Origin: Cercophora sp. LCS_1
Lineage: Eukaryota; Ascomycota; Sordariomycetes; Sordariales; Lasiosphaeriaceae
Assembly (NCBI GenBank): GCA_036250225.1
Contig: JAPZLL010000038.1
Span: 248,001-312,000 of the forward strand
Length of the DNA: 64,000 nt
Direction: 5' to 3'
In this document: one piece after another, positions 22,500 through 33,130 of the stretch
How the letters are laid out: every line of letters begins with the position of its first letter
Numbering within the stretch: the stretch's first letter is position 1
Notes under the pieces: model-generated
Seen by the model: the letters and a program-made list of their open reading frames with translations, nothing else
Told to the model about the DNA's origin: nothing
The model's database searches: none
Made by a program: the position numbers and the translations under genes

Positions 22500-23384
22500 A
22501 TAAGGTGGTAATAATGTCGCGAGTAATGGAAGGTTTTTGTTGCAACACGATTAAAAACTCTGCCCAACGGATGGTGAAGCGAGAGGCAGGAACAAGCCGC
22601 TGGGCTCGCTGGACAAAATAGTCAATACTTACAAGACTTCGATGTTCAAAGCGCCAACCATATCCGCTTCACAATATTCCAAAGTACCCGGGAAGTATAC
22701 AAAAATGATTGTTAGTACCAAAACCGTGTATTATTTGCTTCTGCAAGTGTTTGCTTGCTCTCCAAAAGGTATTCATAGGAGGCTCCCACCCCGCTTTTTG
22801 TCGCTCAATACAGGGTGTGTTTTGTTTGCTCAAGGGACTTCCCCTAAATCCTATCACAAAGACCAACGACAAATATTGTAACGGTATAGTCAAAACGGAA
22901 TATTAACACAAAAGGGCTTTTTATATTGGCCTCTTTTCTCCCCCAGGACTTCCAGGTCTGTTTGCCAAATCCGCCCACCTCAGTGCTTGGCTTGGCTGTC
23001 AAAGTCGCATTTGTTTGCTCTTGTGCACCTTCTCAAGTTGTCAGAATTGCCATAGCTCTTCCAAGACTACACCCCCTTTACTGCAAACCCATAGCTTGGA
23101 CCACACTTTTGACAAAGCGTAAGCAGGGACATCCCCAAGTAAAGATTGGGTCAGGTGTTGTTGTGGTCCCAACATCACACCACACATGCAGCTGCCCCAA
23201 CGGTATTCCATCCCAACCTGACCTACCTGCCTCCCGGCGCATATAAAGCGGCGCCTTCCATTTTCCACGGGTAGCAGTTGACGCCAACCAAGCGCCAGAA
23301 AATCTGCAGGGCGCAAACTCTAATTGAGTTTGGCAGGCAATCCAAACCCACACAAAGAACCATCCCGCCGTGCGTCATCACGAC
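22500..23384. other. Intergenic, promoter of dehydrogenase gene
   Basis: No gene seen. The right end holds a TATA-like element and a C/A-rich leader upstream of the dehydrogenase start. Confidence 0.55.
23241..23248 (+). promoter_or_regulatory. TATA-like element
   Basis: ATATAAAG, flanked by GGCGC and GGCGCC, lies about 140 bp before the dehydrogenase ATG at 23385. The position fits a core promoter; no initiator was identified. Confidence 0.4.
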
Positions 23385-24668
23385 ATGGCATCTCTCCCCA
23401 TAGTAACCACCGCAACCATCCTCGGCGACACCATGGCCGGCTCGCCTGCTCTCGCACTGAAGCTACTCAGAGGCGCTCGTTGCGTCCCTGCAGTGCGCGC
23501 AACCTCCAGAGCACCACAGCTTCTTTACGCGCGCGCCCAGACGATCACCCACTGCAAACCGACAGTTGTCACCCAGAGACGTCACCTCTCCACGACCAAA
23601 CCGGTGCCCTTCTTCTCCAACTTCACTCCGTCTAGCAACACACCTCCCACTCCTCGAGAGTGGAAGCCCCCGAGCGAGAAATGTCTCGACGAGCGCCCAG
23701 TCCTCATTGTCGGCGCCGGCAACCTCGGCAGGCGCATCGCCCTCGTCTGGGCTTCCAACTTCCGCCCGGTCACCATCTACGACACCTCACAACTTGCCAT
23801 TGACTCGGCAATCGAATACATCACCGACAATCTCGGCGCCTATTGTGCTGCCCGCGGCACACACCCGGGCCACGTCTGCGGAACGACGGATCTGCGCGTT
23901 GCAGTCACGACGGGCCGATACGAGGGGCTCCCGGCTGTGAGCGAGGCAGCCGATGCAGAGCTGAACTCGGGTTCCATGGGGCCGTGGATGGCCATTGATT
24001 GTATTCCCGACAATCTTGATCTCAAGATCGCGATGCTCTCGCGATTGGAGGACATACTCCCCGACAACTGTATCCTCGCGTCCAACAGCAGCTGTTTGTC
24101 AACGTCTGAGATGGCACCGAAACTGCGCCACCCGGAGAAGCTCCTCAACACACACTACTTTATCCCGCCGCGAAACACCATGGTGGAGCTCATGTCGAGT
24201 ACCAAGACGCATGAGGCCATCTTTCCGTTTCTGGTCGAGCAGATGAATCGGGTAGGATTGACGCCGATGGTGGTGCCCAAGGGTATTCAGTCGCAGGGGT
24301 TTATCTTCAACAGGATCTGGGGAGCATGCAAGAGAGAGACGATAGCCGTGTTGGCTGAGGGAGTAGCCAAGCCCGCGGAGGTGGATGAGCTGTTCCGAGA
24401 CTTTTTCCATGCTGAAAAGGGACCGTGTGAGCGGATGGACGAGGTCGGGCTTGACAGGGTCGTTAATGTCGAACTGCATGCTTTGGAGCAGAGACTTGAG
24501 CCGGGTAAGGTGCGCGCAGTGGAGTGGCTGAGGGACAACTATGTCAAGAAGGGTAACTTGGGCGAGAAAACAGGGGATGGCTTGTTCACAGAGGCGGAAA
24601 GGGATGAGCTGAAGGATTTGCACAAGAGGTTGCGGTACAAGCATGTGGAGGAGACGACGGATGCTTGA
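23385..24668 (+). CDS. 3-hydroxyacyl-CoA dehydrogenase family protein
   Basis: Intronless, 427 residues. After an Arg/Ala-rich N-terminus of about 100 residues that could target mitochondria, the Rossmann fold starts at VLIVGAGNLGRRIA (GxGxxG). Residues expected for the family are present: Ser in ASNSSCLS, the catalytic His in NTHYFIPPRNTM, Glu in MVELM and Asn in GFIFNRIW. The C-terminal 3HCDH-like domain is present but short (MDEVGLDRVVNVELHALEQ). The enzyme should oxidise a 3-hydroxyacyl-CoA or related hydroxy acid with NAD+; lambda-crystallin/gulonate dehydrogenase-like substrates are an alternative. ATG 23385 is used because the frame upstream opens with GTG only; ATG 23433 is a possible alternative. 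Confidence 0.85.
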   Translation: MASLPIVTTATILGDTMAGSPALALKLLRGARCVPAVRATSRAPQLLYARAQTITHCKPTVVTQRRHLSTTKPVPFFSNFTPSSNTPPTPREWKPPSEKCLDERPVLIVGAGNLGRRIALVWASNFRPVTIYDTSQLAIDSAIEYITDNLGAYCAARGTHPGHVCGTTDLRVAVTTGRYEGLPAVSEAADAELNSGSMGPWMAIDCIPDNLDLKIAMLSRLEDILPDNCILASNSSCLSTSEMAPKLRHPEKLLNTHYFIPPRNTMVELMSSTKTHEAIFPFLVEQMNRVGLTPMVVPKGIQSQGFIFNRIWGACKRETIAVLAEGVAKPAEVDELFRDFFHAEKGPCERMDEVGLDRVVNVELHALEQRLEPGKVRAVEWLRDNYVKKGNLGEKTGDGLFTEAERDELKDLHKRLRYKHVEETTDA

Positions 24669-24991
24669 GCTGTTTGACTTGGGCATACATGTGGGCGTTT
24701 GGCTGGGCTGCATGGGCATCAACGGTGTTATTGTACTGTCTTGTATTGTTTGGCCGGCTAACAGAGAGACGCATAATGAGCATGGTGATCTGGTAGCGCA
24801 ACAAGCTTTCTACCGAGTGACGATGATGCCAACCCCTGAGCTACCCCGCGGCGCTGCGAGGCGTCGTTTGAAGGGCGCACCGTCTCGTCAACAGACCGCA
24901 GTGCCGATCCTTGGCAGATATTTTAAAGTGATGAACATGTCCAACTCGTTGTCTCGGATCAACGCAAGAAAAATACCAGGACCATAACGCC
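24669..24991. other. Intergenic spacer
   Basis: About 320 bp between two co-directional genes. No feature beyond terminator/promoter space. Confidence 0.5.
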
Positions 24992-25587
24992 ATGGCAGAC
25001 TTTCCCACTCCAAAGTACATCACTGGGGGATGTCTCTGCGGCGCTCTCCGGTACGAAGTCACGTTCCCTCCTGACCACGACTTCAAATCCTCGGTATGCA
25101 ACCCGTATTCTCCTTTACACCTCATTGACACCATCAGCACTCAACCTGCCAATGCACCCAATGCCGCAGACAGACGTCGACCCTATATCTCGTCAGCCAT
25201 CGGGTCCGTCCGGCCTCCAACTACCGCTTCACCAGCGACACATCAACTCTCAAGAACTTCCAAGCATCTCCCCTTGCCGAGAGAGGCTTCTGCACCGGCT
25301 GCGGGTCTCTGATGTACTGGCGCTACCAAGACCGGACCGGCGACCGAGACTACGTCTGCATGACGGTCGGCACCGTCGACCCCCTTTTCCTCTTTGGCGA
25401 GGGCGCCGACGGTATCACAACCGGCGGTGGCATCAACGACAAGCCCGTCCCGAAGAACGGGTACGGTCTCGCCCTGGCAAGCGGAGAGGGGAACCACTGG
25501 TGGTGCGGCAATGAGATTCCCGGCGTGACGGATAACGTACCCATTGCCGGCCATGGGAGAGGGACCAAGTGGCCTGGGGATGAATAG
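24992..25587 (+). CDS. GFA (glutathione-dependent formaldehyde-activating)/CENP-V family protein
   Basis: Exons 24992-25093 and 25138-25587 (phase 0) give 183 residues. The zinc-binding cysteine pattern of the GFA fold is complete: GGCLCGALRYE, then CQCTQCRRQTST just after the intron, then GFCTGCGSLMYW. The intron removal is required to bring the second motif into frame. The domain is a small beta-rich fold binding zinc; its reaction in fungi is mostly unassigned despite the name, glutathione-adduct chemistry being one possibility. The C-terminal third carries GTVDPLFLFGEGADG and a Gly-rich tail seen in fungal members. Its 3' end lies 65 bp from the 3' end of the convergent SLATT gene. Confidence 0.9.
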
Positions 25588-25652
25588 CGCACATCGAATT
25601 AATTACCATTGCTTTGCGTTCCTCCCCATTATACGAAAACGTCAGTCTGTCT

Positions 25653-26843
25653 TTAGTTCCCATTCCGCCCATTCGACCTAGCCAAAGCCCCCGCCCCATC
25701 ATCCCCCCGCTCCCTGATATAATTCTCAGGGATATTATTCTCCTCGGACGCCTTGGCCGCGTTGTACTTCACAAAGGCAATCTGCACGAGCAGTCCAACC
25801 TCCTTTCGGTCTTTGCCGATAACGCCAACGGCCAGCAACGCCTCGGTCTGCTCGATCCAGTCCTGCAGTTTTCTAAACTCGGCCCGGTCCTGCCTTAGGC
25901 GCTCTGGGAGGCCCTGCCCCTTGACCAGTGCCAACACGCCTGCGACAACGGTGTTCGTGGCGCCGAGGATGGTGATGGTTATGGTGTGGTCGCCTGCTGA
26001 TGGGCCCCTGGGCCTGTTAGTCCCTTTATTCGGTTGGTGAGAATAGGGAGGAACTTACAGGGCAGTTAACGAAGCGCCGACGATGATTTGGAGAAAGTGG
26101 CTTGCGTAGACCATGAATTCTGCGTCTTGTTAGTACCTGAGCTTCGTATGTCACCTCCTTTACGTATCCCCTGGCGTGCCCCCCGAGCCCATCCCGTGGC
26201 ATATCCCCAGCAAATTCCCTTCCGTACTTCCTGACAAATCCCACCATCCCTTCCCAACCCATCCCCCGGCACATCCCCAAACACCCCTGTTACCACCAAT
26301 ACATCCCCTGGCACATGCCTAGCTAGGACCACATGCCCAACACATCCAACAGACCCCCCACCTCAGATCCCCACCCAAAACGACAAAAGAAGACAGAAAC
26401 TTACGAATTAAATTATAAGCCAACTTCTTCTCCCTCTGCTCCTTCAACGTAGCAGCATACATGCCCGTAGCATGCTTCCGGCCCTCCTCCAACGACCTCG
26501 AATCCATAGCGCCCGACAACGAACTGTTAATCCCGACCGCCCTCCGAAAGATGACCAGATTCTCGTCGTTCTGGCCGCGCACACGCAGCCCGGCTGGTTC
26601 GGACCATGCTACTTCTAGATCGGCCTTTACCACGGCTTCGTGGGCGGGTGGGGGGGTTGGCGGTTTCACCGGAGCTGTAGAGGGTCCTGGGGTTGGTGCT
26701 GTGGGTGCTGGTGGTGATGCAGGTTCATCCTTTGGTGTATCCTTGGTGTCCTTGGGGGCTTCCGCGGGTGCGGAGGGAATGGTATCGAAACCGGGAGTCG
26801 GGGTGCCCAGGAGAGGGGAGGTTTCGTCTTCTTTGTCGGCCAT
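25653..26843 (-). CDS. Fungal SLATT-domain two-TM protein
   Basis: Exons 26843-26405, 26119-26059 and 26007-25653 give 284 residues. The N-terminal 75 residues are Pro/Thr/Asp-rich and disordered. Then comes the fungal SMODS-and-SLOG-associating 2TM effector (SLATT_fungal) region: VIFRRAVGIN (about 97-106), GRKHATGMYAATLKEQREKK, TM1 (about 148-167), TM2 (about 175-195) and the hallmark LVKGQGLPERLRQ. In bacteria SLATT proteins are predicted pore-forming effectors of nucleotide-signalling immunity; fungal members are stand-alone and of unknown role. The last intron has two AGs 6 nt apart (AACAG, GCCCAG); the first is only a few bases from the CTAAC branch, so the second is preferred. Intron 1 is 285 bp and repeat-rich. 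Confidence 0.85.
26155..26330. repeat. Degenerate minisatellite in SLATT intron 1
   Basis: Imperfect copies of a CATCCCCTGGCACATCCC-like unit recur about five times between 26165 and 26320, all inside the long first intron of the SLATT gene. Confidence 0.6.
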
Positions 26844-27537
26844 TGAGGCTTTTGCTGATGAGGGGTTGGTTTCGTGAGGATATATGAAGATGGGTGATGT
26901 GATTCTGATATTGGGAAGGAGAATCACAATGCTTACAAGCGCCGCAATGTTTTCTTCAGAAACAGAAAGAGGGGAGAGATTTCCTCACACGCGTCGGTCC
27001 CCTCATGACGGATTAAAAAAAAAACGTGAGGCGAGACCCCTCGTAGCGCGTCCAAATGGTTCATTTAGTGAGATCGCTTCTGGTATTAGCTCGGCGGAGT
27101 CGGCCGCGCAAAATGGCTTGGCGGAGTGGCCCAGCCACACCGAGATAGATGCAAGGTGCATCGCGTGATAATGATCAAATTCAATCATGTGGACGCCTGC
27201 GCAAAAGGATTGCGGCTTTGTCGGGATTCTACTAGGCCTGGTTTAGCAACACGATCAACTCAATTCTGTACTCCTGCTATTGCTGCTGTCTCAGTGGACT
27301 TAAAGTCTCTATCAATCGGTGACAAGGCCGTGGGGCCCGATGCGGGTAACGGAAATGTGGGGCACCTCCGGCCGGTCCCGCCGAGTGTAAACCGAATAAG
27401 CTCAACAGACCCCATAGCCCGGCAAGCAGCCTCCGGGAGAAATCCGCTCCAGCGCTCATATAAATATAACAAGCCCTTCTCAAAACCCTGAACCCACCCA
27501 GAAGTCATATCCGGGTGTGATTTCTCGGCCTCGTTTC
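26844..27537. other. Intergenic, no gene seen
   Basis: Upstream region of the SLATT gene and downstream region of the PHD gene. A stretch near 27118 resembles a tRNA A box but has no matching B box. Confidence 0.5.
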
Positions 27538-29058
27538 CTACACCTTCATGCCGTTCTCCTGGATCTTTCTTCCCTTCTCATCATATACGATAACACTGAA
27601 CGCTTCGTAGTCGCCGTCGTCTACCATGTGGTTCGCGTCTTGCGTGTCCGGGAGTAGCCGGCTGTATAGTCCCTTTTCGGCTTTTGGCCAGAGAGCCAAC
27701 AACGGATCATACTCCTCATCTGCTTCATCTCCCTTCTCTTGGCTCCCCTCCTTGCCCTTCCCAGGTCCTGACGATGCAGACCTTCCATTGGCACCCGTCG
27801 ACTTCCGGACGTAGTTTATCTGCCCCGTAGGGTTTGCATCCGCTCTAGGGAACAGGCCCTCGACTGTCGGTCCAGCAAACAACGATCTCGTCAGCACACC
27901 GCCTGACAGTTCCGCAGCTGATGGAAAGATGGGCATATCCGGGTGCATCTCCAGGGCCGACATTATCATGCCCACGAGATCCTGATTCGACAAGGTCATG
28001 AGATATGCCCTCCGCTGCTGAGGCGTCTTATTCGCCCAGCTCTCCTTTGGTGGTGGGCCCTTTGGCTGTTCGCCCTTCTGCCGTTTTGCTATCTGTCGAC
28101 CCCGTTTCTCTACGCAAGTTGGGCAGAACCAACTCCTTCCCTCGTCTTGTATCACGGCATCTTCGATAGGAGGGTCATGGCAGTGCTGGTGCCAGCCGTC
28201 GTTGCACCCATCGCAGAACACCATTTGGTTCGATGCCGGACTGTGCATGCGCGTACACTTCTTGCAGAGAGCTTGCTCGGCCGTGCGCTTGCCGTAGTGT
28301 GGGCGTTTTCGTGTTGATGAGTCCATCGCAGCAGGGTTATAAGTGGTTGGCTTCTGTACTTGGCGACCAGACTTGGTGACGGCATGGGGCGCGGCTGCAA
28401 CATTCTCCAAGGGTGTTTTGCGTTCCGATTCAACGTCTGAGACAGTTGAGATGCTACTAGTCTCCTCATCTTGTCCTTTGACACGCTTGCGGCGGGCAGC
28501 GGCCTTGGAGGCAGTGGTGGCCTTGGGTTTCTTGACTTTGCTCTCTGAGGAGAGTGTCCGTACCACAGGCGGCTTCGCGGATATAGGCTTGCCCGATGCC
28601 GTCAGCCCGCTGGAAATTCGACGGATGGCGCTAACAGGTGCTTTGTTTGCAGCGGGTGCGCCTCGGGGTACTGGAGTAGGTAAAGACAGAGGCGCCGGCG
28701 ATGGTGACGGTGTGGTAGCAACCGGCATTTGCATGGTCATGGACGTCGAGGTGCTCATGCCCATCACTAGTCGTCTCTTTACGTCCTCATAGGTGGAGCG
28801 CTGGATGACAGGTACCGATGCCGAAGGTCCCGAAAGCGCAGAGCTGAGGCTACTGGGCTCGCCCTTCATCCGCTTGAGGATGAGCTGTGTCGCAGCGCTG
28901 AACTGGGGCATATACGGCGGTCTAGTGGCGGGGATTGAGTTTGATCGGGCGTTGGCAGAAGCGTTGCTTGGTGTCGCGCTCGGTACGGGGACCGTTGGAG
29001 CCGAGGACGCTCCTGCCCCCGGCTGCGTATTTTGAGGGGTGGGATCTGAGTCTGCCAT
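27538..29058 (-). CDS. PHD-finger protein
   Basis: Intronless, 506 residues. The N-terminal 250 residues are Ser/Pro/Thr/Ala-rich with basic patches (SKVKKPKATTASKAAARRKRV, a likely nuclear signal). A PHD finger lies at about 265-315: CKKC, FCDGCNDGWHQHC and WFCPTC give the C4HC3 zinc pattern with the aromatic Trp in place. A second conserved block follows (SWANKTPQQRRAYLMTLSNQ ... PDMPIFPS). PHD fingers usually read histone H3 tails, methylated or not at Lys4, so a chromatin role is likely; the complex it joins is not evident. It is read from an ATG at 29056-29058; two CACGTG boxes lie about 290 bp upstream. Confidence 0.9.
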   Translation of the reverse strand: MADSDPTPQNTQPGAGASSAPTVPVPSATPSNASANARSNSIPATRPPYMPQFSAATQLILKRMKGEPSSLSSALSGPSASVPVIQRSTYEDVKRRLVMGMSTSTSMTMQMPVATTPSPSPAPLSLPTPVPRGAPAANKAPVSAIRRISSGLTASGKPISAKPPVVRTLSSESKVKKPKATTASKAAARRKRVKGQDEETSSISTVSDVESERKTPLENVAAAPHAVTKSGRQVQKPTTYNPAAMDSSTRKRPHYGKRTAEQALCKKCTRMHSPASNQMVFCDGCNDGWHQHCHDPPIEDAVIQDEGRSWFCPTCVEKRGRQIAKRQKGEQPKGPPPKESWANKTPQQRRAYLMTLSNQDLVGMIMSALEMHPDMPIFPSAAELSGGVLTRSLFAGPTVEGLFPRADANPTGQINYVRKSTGANGRSASSGPGKGKEGSQEKGDEADEEYDPLLALWPKAEKGLYSRLLPDTQDANHMVDDGDYEAFSVIVYDEKGRKIQENGMKV

Positions 29059-29429
29059 GATTAAAGTTCGGGATACTAGGCATGGATGGGAAGTGCAGGC
29101 TAATAGAAGTGATTTTGGTCAGAACGATCATGGTCCCATAGTTTGAGGGGCGACTCACTTATTGGTTCATCCGGCGTGCTGCTGTCCGAAAGTTGGGGGT
29201 TGCGGATCGAGAACAGAAGGCAAGGCAAGAAAAATCTTCGGCCTTCTTGCGTTGCAGAATTCAATTGAAATAAATGTTGTCATTCGCAACTTCCGGGGAA
29301 AGAGGGACGCGCGATCACCAAAACCGTGCGGTCTCGAACCACTTTCACGTGAATCCCACGTGATGTCACAACCCTAACCCCCATCGACATGACAACCCCA
29401 ACTCCGCGATCTAAAGATTCTTCTTGCAT
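29059..29429. other. Intergenic between PHD gene start and CoA-transferase end
   Basis: Promoter space for the PHD gene, holding the paired CACGTG boxes. No coding frame of note. Confidence 0.5.
29346..29362. promoter_or_regulatory. Pair of CACGTG E-boxes
   Basis: CACGTG occurs at 29346-29351 and again at 29357-29362, spaced by one helical turn. The pair sits upstream of the PHD gene and just past the 3' end of the CoA-transferase gene. Cbf1/Pho4-type bHLH factors bind this core; use here is inference. Confidence 0.45.
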
Positions 29430-30973
29430 CTATCTAACTATTCCTTTCTCTCTTAGTTGTTGTATCTCAATGTCTCCAAGTCCAACATGATCCCGAAGCA
29501 CCTCGTCAGTGTGTTGCCCCAAGGTGGGTGGAGGACTCCGAATCCGCGGTTTGGTTTCCGAGTACTTGACAGGCGAGTTGACGAGCTTGATGGGCCCACA
29601 GTCCGAGTGGTCGACTTCTACAACCATATTCCTGGCCTTGGTGTGCTCGTGTGTTAATGTGGCCAACACATCGTTGACGGCCGCATAGGGCATGCCCTTG
29701 CCCTCAAAGATATCGAGCCACTCCTGTGTGGTTTTGGTCACCGTGACCTTCTCGATCTCCCGCTCCAGCTCATCACGATTTGCGACACGGCTTGCGTTTA
29801 TCTTGAACTTGTCGTCTTCTTTCCATTCCGGTCGACCGAGCCCGTCGCAGAGGATCCCAAACAACCGGTCATTGCCACCGCCAAAGAGGATATCGCCATC
29901 TTTGGTTTCAAAAGACTTGTACGGAACGATAGATGCTGGACGGTTTAGTTAGTAGACGACATGGTAGTTTCTGGAATACTCACGATGTGCCGTTCCCCAT
30001 CGGCCCGTGTCTTTCTCCCCGCTGATCAGACAGCTGCTTGCAATGTTGGCCAGTGTGGCCGTCTGGCAGTCACTCAGGCAAGCATCAATATGCTGACCTC
30101 TGCCTGTCCTTGCCCTTGACAAAAGTGCCGCCATGATGGCATTGCTTGTGTACAGCCCAGTTGTGAGGTCAGTCACTGCAACGCCAACTTTAACAGGCGG
30201 CCCATCACGGCTTCCCGTGATGTGCATCAGTCCAAACTCGGCTTCAACCATGACATCATAGCCAGCGCGCTGGGAATACGGGCCCGTCTGACCATAGCCA
30301 GTGATTGATGCGTATATAAGAGCAGGGTTGATCTTGTGAACGGTCTCAAAGTCCAGCCCGTACTTTTTGAGCGCGCCGGGGATATAGTTCTCAACGAGTA
30401 TATCGCACTTGGCGGCCAACTTGTGGAGGATATCTACGCCGGCAGGATCCTGGAACGAAAGGGCCAGCGATTTCTTGTTGCGGTTGACCTATCCGAGTAA
30501 GAGAGCCGTGACACAAAGACCAGACGGGAAACGAACTCCGAGAAAGTAGGCCGATTCTCCGGGGCCCTTTTGGATTGAGGAAGATGTATACTTGGCATAT
30601 GGCGGTCCCCATGCCCTTGTATCATCGCCCCTGATGGGGTGCTCAATCTTGATCACTTCGGCTCTTGCTAGCTCTCAGTCTGTAGCTCTGGTTTCCCAAA
30701 TACGAGCATTGAACTTACCCGAGATCTCCCAAGATCTGGGTACAGTAAGGCTGAAGTTATCGTTAGCCGTGTTCTTCAGAACCCAGGCTCGGATTTTGAA
30801 GTTATACCCACCCCAGCAAGAACCCGGGTCATGTCCAGCACGCGGTATCCCTCCAACGGCAGCGTCCCGGTCCCGCCGGCAGACGTTGCGGCGCTTGAAA
30901 ACCATCTTGGCCGGAGGAGAAAACGAGGCCCAAGTCTCTCAACGCGAGACCTCAGTACGAGATTCCGATACAT
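29430..30973 (-). CDS. Family III (CaiB/BaiF-type) CoA transferase, SUGCT-like
   Basis: Exons 30973-30812, 30750-30719, 30663-30537, 30488-29984 and 29935-29430 join in phase to 443 residues. The N-terminus is Arg-rich and free of acidic residues up to about residue 35 (RSRVERLGPRFLLRPRW), a likely mitochondrial presequence. Family III motifs follow: GYRVLDMTRVLAGPYCTQIL, GAEVIKIEHP, RNKKSLALSF, and RAGYDVMVEAEFG holding the catalytic Asp that forms the acyl-enzyme anhydride. The closest well-known relative is human SUGCT (succinate-hydroxymethylglutarate CoA-transferase), so a mitochondrial dicarboxylate CoA transfer is likely; formyl- or oxalyl-CoA chemistry cannot be excluded. The third donor is a weak GTTCGT, supported by phase and family alignment. 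Confidence 0.9.
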
Positions 30974-31498
30974 GATTTCTGGCTGGCAAGTGTGCGCCGA
31001 AAGCTGAGCCCCTCGATAGTTGACCGAAACAGCGAAGCTTCACCAGTTTACAGGGGGGAAATAGTGGGCATCTCCGCAATCACCACCAAATCCAGCGAGG
31101 ATTAGCGGTGTTTAGCTCGGCCCGCTGAGAGGAGCCATCCAAGGGCAAGAACAAGAATACCGAAGAAAGATACCTGGAACCTAAATAAACTGAATAAAAG
31201 CAATTTCGATAGTTTTGCCCCTAAGTCAAATCGCAACAGAAACCAAACGGTTTCCAAAAGCACACAAGTATAAGTTGCCAGAACAGCCTTCGCAGCCCGT
31301 GCCCTGTCCCAGCGTGCCGCCAACCACCCGACACGCCGATAACGAACCTTGCCTCCCGATAACAACCACCTCCTGTCCCTTGCTGTTTGCATTCCTCAAG
31401 AAACCAACAAAACCAAAGCCGAACCTTCATCAACAACAACAACGACAAACAAACCACCACGGTCACCACCCCATCACCACCCCATCACACCCCCCAAA
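30974..31498. other. Divergent promoter, CoA transferase / SF3A2
   Basis: A 525-bp shared upstream region. Its right end is a CAA-repeat-rich leader (about 31428-31450) typical of fungal 5' UTRs. Confidence 0.6.
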
Positions 31499-32242
31499 AT
31501 GGACTACCAAAACCGCGCCGGCTCCAAATTCGGCGGCGGCGGCGTAGCCTCCACCTCAGCCACCAACGCCGACCGCCGCGAGCGACTACGCAAACTTGCC
31601 CTCGAAACCATCGACCTCGACAAAGACCCCTACATTTTCCGCAACCACCTGGGCTCCTTCGAATGCCGCCTCTGCCTAACTGTGCACCAAAACGACGGTT
31701 CCTACCTCGCGCACACCCAAGGCAAAAAACACCAAACCAATCTCGCGCGACGCGCCGCGCGCGAAGCCAAAGAAGGCAAAGGCGAAGTCGATCCCCAAAC
31801 CGGTCTGCCCGTGGGCGTGGTAGGCGCCGGCTTCGCAGCGCTGGGTTTGGGCGGGGGAACACCGCGGCGGAATGTAGTCAAGATTGGACGACCGGGTTAC
31901 AAGATCACCAAGGTGCGGGATCCGATTACGAGGCAACAGGGCTTGCTGTTCCAGCTGCAGTATCCGGATATTGGAATGGGGGTCACGCCCAAGTGGCAGG
32001 TCATGAGTGCGTATACGCAAAGAGTGGAGGAGCCGGATCGGAATTTCCAGTACTTGCTTGTTGCGGCGGAGCCGTACGAGACGTGCGGGTTCAAGATACC
32101 TGCGAGGGAGCTGGATAAACGGGAGGATCGGCAGTTTGAGTTCTGGGATCCGGATTCCAAGGAGTATTGGGTGCAGATTATGTTTATGACGGAGCGGGAG
32201 GAGAGGTTTAATGCTGCGCCGGGTTTGACGGGGAGACGATAA
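31499..32242 (+). CDS. Splicing factor 3A subunit 2 (SF3a66/Prp11)
   Basis: Intronless, 247 residues. Starts MDYQNRAGSKFGGGGVAS, the conserved SF3A2 N-terminus. A matrin-type C2H2 zinc finger lies at about 54-77 (ECRLC, then HTQGKKH), followed by NLARRAAREAK and the KIGRPGYKITKVRDP block used to contact U2 snRNP partners. The C-terminal part (LLFQLQYPDI, FKIPARELD, FWDPDSKEYWVQI) matches the family; the Pro-rich tail of the animal protein is absent, as in fungi. The protein acts in the SF3a complex of the U2 snRNP during branch-site recognition. Upstream frame extension lacks conservation, so ATG 31499 is chosen. Confidence 0.95.
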   Translation: MDYQNRAGSKFGGGGVASTSATNADRRERLRKLALETIDLDKDPYIFRNHLGSFECRLCLTVHQNDGSYLAHTQGKKHQTNLARRAAREAKEGKGEVDPQTGLPVGVVGAGFAALGLGGGTPRRNVVKIGRPGYKITKVRDPITRQQGLLFQLQYPDIGMGVTPKWQVMSAYTQRVEEPDRNFQYLLVAAEPYETCGFKIPARELDKREDRQFEFWDPDSKEYWVQIMFMTEREERFNAAPGLTGRR

Positions 32243-33130
32243 TTTGGGGGGGTTGTTCTGGCGAGGATTTGGTGAGCCAGGAACTGGTTTTGCAGGGTAT
32301 TGGGCGTTGAAGGATAAAAAGGATACCACAGAATGATTCGGGCTATCCTAGCTTTTAGGAAAAGGTGGACGGGCGAAGAAATCACAGTAAGGTCCGCCGA
32401 CACAATCCGGACGAGCCTTCTGGGCGGGATTGTCCGCCAGTCCACCGTCTACCATATGGACAAAAACCAACGGAAAGGGAACCGGCACATGGCTCGGCAC
32501 GGAGCTGTAAGAGTTTCCTTAGCGATGTTAGACTTGTGCTGACAACGACGTGCAGCTAGCTCAGATGTTGCAAAGACGTCATCCTAACAAAAGAAAATCG
32601 TGAACCAAGCAATTATGTACGCTATATTCAACCTCACTTCGCTGCAAGCTAGTTACAGAGCCAGGAAGCAAGCCTCTTCTCGACAGAGGATATCCTGCGA
32701 GTCTCTATGCAAGTCGCGAGTTCCGAATGTCCCTTTGTCTGTTGTGTTGAAAAACTTGTAACAGCTCCAATTCTGCTCGCACACTCCCACTGTCTAACAT
32801 GATGTCACCCTTCTCATGACCAAGTTGGCCCACAATATCAAAACCAAAGAGACATCCGTACCGGTCAGTTCCAATCACACTTTTCTCCGTTGGGTCATAA
32901 ATGGCCAGCCATGCCAAAAGCTTAATTAGAGTATTCCTGCTCTTGTAGATGCGGGATACGCCCCCAAGCGCTTGCGCAGCAGTTTTGTGAGTAACGATGT
33001 TCCCGAACCTGGTTCAGATGCCCGGCAACTCAGCCAGACAGTGCCGAAACCAGAAACGAACACAGGACCCAAGGATGACATGCAGATGGAAGAAATACTA
33101 CTGGAAGGTCGAGACCCTCCGTGACCGCAC
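32243..33130. other. Convergent 3' region
   Basis: Space between the converging SF3A2 and kinase genes. No gene seen. Confidence 0.55.

Noticed and set aside
27115..27190. Type II tRNA-like start (TGGCGGAGTGGCC)
   Set aside because: No B box or matching acceptor stem; probably chance.
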